From assembly GCA_039029395.1 (NCBI GenBank), contig JBCCGG010000001.1, positions 186,001 through 250,000 of the forward strand: DNA of 64,000 nucleotides, read 5' to 3'. Of the stretch, positions 60,372 to 64,000 are shown in pieces (position 1 is the first letter of the stretch; every line of letters starts with the position of its first letter). The position numbers were made by a program, and so were the translations under genes. The notes beneath the pieces are model-generated. The model was not told where the DNA came from. It did not search any database and saw only the letters and a list, made by a program, of their open reading frames with translations. Source of the DNA: JBCCGG01 sp039029395 (GTDB taxonomy: Bacteria; Pseudomonadota; Alphaproteobacteria; Kiloniellales; JAKSDN01).

Positions 60372-61772
60372 TCAGGCGCTGGCAGCCAGCTTCAGTGGCT
60401 TGAGGATGAAGGCCGGCGTGTGGTCGCCGAAGGGCTTGGTGGTGACGTTCGGCAGCACCGCGACCTTGTCGTCCTTCTTCTTCCGAGCGGCGACCGGCGG
60501 CGCGGCCGCCGCGTCATCCTGAACCTCTTCGCGCGGCTTGGACTCGCTTTTCGCGCGTCGCTCGCGCGCCGGCTTGTCGCCGCGGCGGCGCGACCGGCGG
60601 CGCGGTGCCTCGTCTTCCCTTTCGATCTCGGCCGGCGCCTCGCTGGCCCTGCCATCCAGATCCACGGTGCCGATCTTCTGGCCGATCAGCGACTGGATCG
60701 CCGCGAGCGCCCGGCCGTCCTCCTTGGTCACCAAGGTGAAGGCATCGCCGCTGCGCCCGGCCCGGCCAGTGCGGCCGATGCGGTGGATGTAATCCTCGGC
60801 GTTGATCGGCACATCGAAGTTGAAGACGTGCGAGACCTGTGGAATGTCGAGCCCGCGGGCGGCCACGTCGGAGCACACCAGAAGCTGGACCTCGCCGTCC
60901 TTAAAGCGCTTCAAGGTCGCCATGCGTGCCGGTTGGGCCATGTCGCCATGGAGCTCGGCGGCGTTGAAGCCGTGACGCTCGAGGGAGCGATAGACGATGC
61001 CGACGTCGCGCTTGCGGTTGCAGAAGATCAGCGCGCTGGCGACGTCCTGGCCCTTGATCACGGTGCGCAAGGTCGCGCGCTTGTCCTTGGCGACGCTGCT
61101 GGCGCGCACCAGCTTGTGGGTCACCTTCTCGGCGGTCGCGGTCGGCGGGGAGACCGTGATCTCCTTGGGATTCATCAGAAAGCTGTCGGCCAGGCGGCGG
61201 ATCTCCGGCGGCATGGTGGCCGAGAAGAACAGGGTCTGGCGGATCTTCGGCAGCAGCTTGACGATGCGTTCGACGTCGGGGATGAAGCCCATGTCGAGCA
61301 TGCGGTCGGACTCGTCGATCACCACGATCTTGACGTCGGCCAGCAGGATCTTGCCGCGCTCGAATAGGTCGAGCAGACGGCCAGGCGTGGCGATCAGCAC
61401 GTCGACCCCGCGGGTCAGCGCCTTCTCCTGCTCGACGAAGGATTCGCCGCCGATCAGCAGCGCCTTGGTGAGCGTCCCGTACTTGCCGTACTTGTCGAAA
61501 TTCTCGGCAACCTGGGCCGCCAGCTCCCGGGTTGGCTCGATAATCAGCGAACGCGGCATGCGCGCGCGCGCCCGCCCGCTTGCCAGGATGTCGAGCATCG
61601 GCAGGGTGAAGCCAGCCGTCTTGCCGGTCCCGGTTTGAGCGCCGCCCAGCACGTCCCGGCCCATCAGGATGGTCGGGATCGCCTTTTCCTGGATCGGCGT
61701 GGGCTCTTGATAGCCTGCGTCCTCAAGGGCACGCAGGACCTCTGGACTTAGTCCAAGATCTTTGAAGCTCAT
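60372..61772 (-). CDS. DEAD-box-type RNA helicase (RhlE-like) with DESD motif II
   Basis: A 466-residue ATP-dependent RNA helicase. Motifs in order: Q motif (EPTPIQEKAIP), AQTGTGKT (I), PTRELA (Ia), ATPGRLLDL (Ib), VIDESD (II), SATMP (III), ARGLDIP (V) and HRIGRTGRAG (VI). Motif II is DESD (residues 153-156) rather than DEAD, a conservative but uncommon change. The C-terminal ~90 residues are basic and disordered (RRRSRRRGDKPARERRAKSE), likely for RNA binding. The ATG at 61772 (MSFKDLGL) is the family start; upstream is an AT-rich leader with two dyads. Relatives are cold-induced and assist ribosome assembly. Confidence 0.92.
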   Translation of the reverse strand: MSFKDLGLSPEVLRALEDAGYQEPTPIQEKAIPTILMGRDVLGGAQTGTGKTAGFTLPMLDILASGRARARMPRSLIIEPTRELAAQVAENFDKYGKYGTLTKALLIGGESFVEQEKALTRGVDVLIATPGRLLDLFERGKILLADVKIVVIDESDRMLDMGFIPDVERIVKLLPKIRQTLFFSATMPPEIRRLADSFLMNPKEITVSPPTATAEKVTHKLVRASSVAKDKRATLRTVIKGQDVASALIFCNRKRDVGIVYRSLERHGFNAAELHGDMAQPARMATLKRFKDGEVQLLVCSDVAARGLDIPQVSHVFNFDVPINAEDYIHRIGRTGRAGRSGDAFTLVTKEDGRALAAIQSLIGQKIGTVDLDGRASEAPAEIEREDEAPRRRSRRRGDKPARERRAKSESKPREEVQDDAAAAPPVAARKKKDDKVAVLPNVTTKPFGDHTPAFILKPLKLAASA

Positions 61773-61799
61773 GGAGTTTGCGATTAGTCCGCGTTCTAC

Positions 61800-61835
61800 T
61801 ACTTGCAAGTAAGGAAGATCTGTTTCCTAACAGAT
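61800..61835. promoter_or_regulatory. Two adjacent dyads upstream of the RNA helicase gene
   Basis: A perfect 12-base palindrome TACTTGCAAGTA (61800-61811) is followed by the hairpin ATCTGTT-TCCT-AACAGAT (61818-61835). Both lie 28-63 bases before the helicase ATG in an AT-rich stretch, so they may form an operator or a structured leader. On the minus strand the hairpin loop reads AGGA. Confidence 0.4.
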
Positions 61836-62049
61836 TCGATGCGCATCATATGAATTCCAGGCGTGATGTCAACAAGTTAAGAAAAAGTAGCAAGGCCTAC
61901 ATTTTGGTCAACAGGCGAGTAATAAAACACTGCCTGCGGGGCCGAGAACTTTGCGCTTCTTTCTATTGACCGCGCGCAAGAAACGGAAAGCCCGCCGGGG
62001 CCATCGCCATTAGCCTGCTCGACACGATGAATGGGGTAGCGACCAGCCG

Positions 62050-62985
62050 ATGACCAAGTCCGCGATCAACCGCACCATGGGGCCCTGGGAGTGGGGGCTG
62101 CTGATCACCCTTTCCCTGCTATGGGGCGGCTCGTTCTTCTTCGCCGAGGTGGCGCTTTTTGAGCTGCCGGCCTTCACCGTGGTGCTCGCCCGGGTCGGCC
62201 TGGCGGCCCTCGCCCTGCTCGCGGTCCTGGCGGCAAGCGGCCGCGCGATGCCGGCCGACCTGGGGCTTTGGGGGGCCTTCTTCGTCATGGCGGCGATCAA
62301 CAACGCCATTCCCTTCAGCCTGATCGTCTGGGGCCAGACCCATATCGCGAGCGGTTTGGCGGCAATTCTCAACGCTACGACTCCGCTTTTCACGGTGGTC
62401 ATTGCCCACCTGCTGACCGCCGACGAGAAGCTGACGCCGGGCCGCTTGTTGGGCGTGCTGCTGGGCCTGGCCGGGGTCGCGGTGATGATCGGGCCGGCTG
62501 CCCTGGGCGGCCTCGGGCTCGATCTGCTGGCTCAGTTGGCGGTGCTGGCCGCCGCCGTTTCCTATGCCTTCGCCGGGATCTACGGCCGGCGCTTTCGTGC
62601 GCTGCCGCCGCTCACGATCGCGACTGGCCAGGTCACCGCCAGCACGGTCCTGATCCTGCCGGTGGCACTTCTGGTCGACCAGCCGTGGCGCCTGCCATGG
62701 CCGGGGGTGCAGACTTGGGCCTCCCTGGGCGGCCTGGCCCTGTTCAGCACGGCGCTCGCCTACGTGATCTACTTCCGCATTCTGAAGACCGCCGGTGCGA
62801 CCAACCTGATGCTGGTGACCTTCCTGATTCCGGTCAGCGCGGTCCTGCTCGGCGTGACAATCCTGGGCGAGCACCTGACGTCCGGCCAAATCGCAGGCAT
62901 GGCGCTGATCGCCTGTGGCCTGGCCGCGATCGACGGGCGGCTTCTGTCACCACTGAAACAAATGAAACCAAGATCAAAGGCCTAA
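62050..62985 (+). CDS. EamA/DMT family transporter
   Basis: A 311-residue inner-membrane protein with ten helices in two EamA repeats. LLWGGSFFFAEVALFELPAF is the typical first block (W-G-x-x-F), NNAIPFSLIVWGQTHIASG and ILNATTPLFTVVIAHLL form helices 3-4, and TNLMLVTFLIPVSAVLLG with ILGEHLT closes the second repeat. Likely an exporter of a metabolite or amino acid; the substrate is unknown. The ATG at 62050 is the natural start. Confidence 0.9.
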   Translation: MTKSAINRTMGPWEWGLLITLSLLWGGSFFFAEVALFELPAFTVVLARVGLAALALLAVLAASGRAMPADLGLWGAFFVMAAINNAIPFSLIVWGQTHIASGLAAILNATTPLFTVVIAHLLTADEKLTPGRLLGVLLGLAGVAVMIGPAALGGLGLDLLAQLAVLAAAVSYAFAGIYGRRFRALPPLTIATGQVTASTVLILPVALLVDQPWRLPWPGVQTWASLGGLALFSTALAYVIYFRILKTAGATNLMLVTFLIPVSAVLLGVTILGEHLTSGQIAGMALIACGLAAIDGRLLSPLKQMKPRSKA

Positions 62986-63063
62986 GACATCTTTAGGAAA
63001 CATCGGATCGCCAATTCGCCTGGTCAGGAACGACAGCTTGCGTGACGGAAAAGGAGATCCGCC

Positions 63064-63303
63064 ATGTTGTCCAAGGTCTGGCCGGTCGAGGAACCGGCAT
63101 ACAAGGCGCCCCGCGCCTATTTTCCGACCGAGATGCGCCGGGCCCTGGCCCGCGCCGGCGCGGCCTTTGTCCGGGCCGTGATCGGACAAGGGGCGGCGAT
63201 CGGCGCCGCCAGCCTGAACAGTCATCTGCTTCGGGATATCGGCATCGAGCACCCTTGTCGGGCCCGCAGCCGGGTTCAGGAAGGCGCTTCGTCCGGTGGC
63301 TGA
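63064..63303 (+). CDS. DUF1127-type small protein
   Basis: A 79-residue protein whose C-terminal part has LNSHLLRDIGIEH, the core of the DUF1127 motif (L-x-D-H-x-L-x-D-I-G-[IL]). DUF1127 proteins in alphaproteobacteria bind RNA and affect phosphate and carbon metabolism. The first half (YKAPRAYFPTEMRRALARAG) is Arg-rich. An AAGGAGA lies before the ATG at 63064. Its 3' end overlaps the convergent GNAT-like gene by 28 bases. Confidence 0.75.
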   Translation: MLSKVWPVEEPAYKAPRAYFPTEMRRALARAGAAFVRAVIGQGAAIGAASLNSHLLRDIGIEHPCRARSRVQEGASSGG

Positions 63304-63782
63304 CCTAGCCAGCGATCCCAGGACACATCCCGCCCCGGATAGGCAATTCGTTTGAACGGCCAATCGCTCGCCAGCCAGCCGCGGAAGGCGGCGCCGAGAC
63401 GCTCGTCCAAGCCTTCAGCTAGGACGCTCGCGCGCACCCAATAGAAGGCCATGGCATCGTAGGCCGGGTCATCGCTTGGGTAGATGTAACAGCAGCCCAG
63501 GCACACCGCCTCGTCCGTCGACATCATGGTGTAGGCGAAGGAATGGCGCAGGCGGAACTCCCGCTGGTGCCAAGCGAGATCGATCAGATCGGTCTCCAGG
63601 GTCAGACCGTGGGGCCAGTTGGATCCCGGATTGAGCACGCCGACCAAATGGTCGGCGCTTGACATGACCGCGTCGTAGTCCTTGATCAGGTCGCCGACCG
63701 TGAGCGGGCGCAAGTGAAAGCCGTCGCCGTCCAGGCGCTCCGGCACCTCGAAGTCCGCTGGAACCATCGGACGGTGATACAC
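63276..63782 (-). CDS. GNAT-like acyltransferase family protein
   Basis: A 168-residue protein resembling GNAT N-acetyltransferases: FHLRPLTVGDLIKDYDAVM at the start, FAYTMMSTDEAVCLGCCYIY as the central strands and MAFYWVRASVLAEGLDERLG in place of the acetyl-CoA loop. The loop is diverged and no clear Q/R-x-x-G-x-G/A is seen, so catalysis is uncertain. ATG 63782 or the in-frame ATG 63767 (MVPADFEVPE) could be the start. It lies three bases downstream of the parE stop on the same strand. Confidence 0.72.
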   Translation of the reverse strand: MYHRPMVPADFEVPERLDGDGFHLRPLTVGDLIKDYDAVMSSADHLVGVLNPGSNWPHGLTLETDLIDLAWHQREFRLRHSFAYTMMSTDEAVCLGCCYIYPSDDPAYDAMAFYWVRASVLAEGLDERLGAAFRGWLASDWPFKRIAYPGRDVSWDRWLGQPPDEAPS

Positions 63783-63785
63783 TAG

Positions 63786-64000
63786 CTACACGTCCAGCTC
63801 GTCGCTCTGCACGAAGCGGGCGTTTTCCTGTATGAACTGGAAGCGCAGCTCCGGCTTGCGGCCCATCAGGTGCTCGACCGCGAGTGACGAGCGTTTTTGG
63901 GCGCCGGCCGGGTCCGGGTCGTCTGGCTCGGAGATCGCCACCCTAAGCAGGGTACGCTTGGCCGGGTTCATGGTGGTTTCCTTTAGCTGGGCCGACGGCA
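63786..64000 (-). CDS. parE: DNA topoisomerase IV subunit B (ParE), C-terminal end; cut by window edge
   Basis: Only the last 71 codons are in the window; the frame stays open to the right edge. They read AQLKETTMNPAKRTLLRVAI, then SLAVEHLMGRKPELRFQFIQ and ENARFV at the end. This is the TOPRIM/C-terminal end of type II topoisomerase B subunits; the MGRKPELRFQFIQENA form is that of ParE rather than GyrB, which usually ends in MGDEVEPRR...ENA. ParE with ParC decatenates daughter chromosomes. GyrB is not fully excluded by so short a piece. Confidence 0.88.
   Translation of the reverse strand, partial: PSAQLKETTMNPAKRTLLRVAISEPDDPDPAGAQKRSSLAVEHLMGRKPELRFQFIQENARFVQSDELDV

Noticed and set aside
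1..64000. Phage, insertion sequence, toxin-antitoxin, secondary-metabolite cluster or CRISPR array
   Set aside because: No integrase, transposase, terminal repeats, spacer-repeat pattern, NRPS/PKS or paired small toxin-antitoxin genes were seen.

Overview
The window looks like chromosome from a high-GC alphaproteobacterium, probably of the Rhodospirillales/Kiloniellales type. The evidence is a Rhodospirillum rubrum-style three-subunit transhydrogenase (pntAA-pntAB-pntB), the division regulator MipZ, the replication regulator HdaA with an N-terminal clamp-binding motif, an OhrR-like regulator, a DUF1127 protein and a match to the CtrA consensus. I see no rRNA, tRNA, insertion sequence, prophage, plasmid backbone or CRISPR array. 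Both edges cut a gene: purN on the left and a parE-like topoisomerase gene on the right.

Layout. Positions 1-12,000 are housekeeping: purN/purM, a DUF2066 protein, an AI-2E permease, hdaA, an SDR enzyme, a TyrA-like dehydrogenase, rnd, a MAPEG protein and aspS. Two less typical genes sit here, an orphan protein and an alpha/beta hydrolase whose nucleophile position is Ala. Positions 12,000-25,600 are metabolic and accessory: an S9 peptidase, an agmatine-deiminase-fold protein lacking its catalytic Cys and His, a membrane protein with an embedded spermidine-synthase-like domain, a DgcA-like flavoprotein, and a tightly coupled operon of a B12-binding mutase-like protein, a P5C-reductase-like protein and an EamA transporter. 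Positions 25,800-30,300 are a patch with DUF2141, an OhrR-like regulator and its probable target hydrolase, a decayed DUF2141 copy, and a Gly/Cys-rich exported protein.

Positions 30,300-42,000 hold the transhydrogenase, an ABC1-type kinase, a compact set for peptide and D-amino-acid use (oligoendopeptidase F, D-aminoacylase, DadA-like dehydrogenase, GNAT), and a fatty acyl-CoA ligase. Positions 42,600-46,600 contain a degenerate ClpX-like protein with an intact zinc finger but no Walker A, GYVG pore loop or arginine finger, next to a GFA-family protein and a Rieske oxygenase. Positions 46,200-52,100 form a cell-cycle neighbourhood: a CtrA-type site, a soluble double-PAS histidine kinase, MipZ, a SPOR-domain membrane protein and a second ParA-type ATPase, followed by an AT-rich intergenic stretch with repeated TGTGAA.

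Positions 52,200-64,000 carry a CPA2 antiporter, a divergent AMP nucleosidase / ADP-ribosylglycohydrolase pair, SH3 and Sel1-repeat proteins, an MFS transporter, a DUF488 protein, a stand-alone Lrp ligand-binding domain, an RNA helicase with a changed motif II (DESD), another EamA transporter, a DUF1127 protein, a GNAT-like protein and the parE end.

The strongest leads are the ClpX-like pseudo-unfoldase, the catalytically disarmed agmatine-deiminase homologue, and the B12/P5CR-like/EamA operon.
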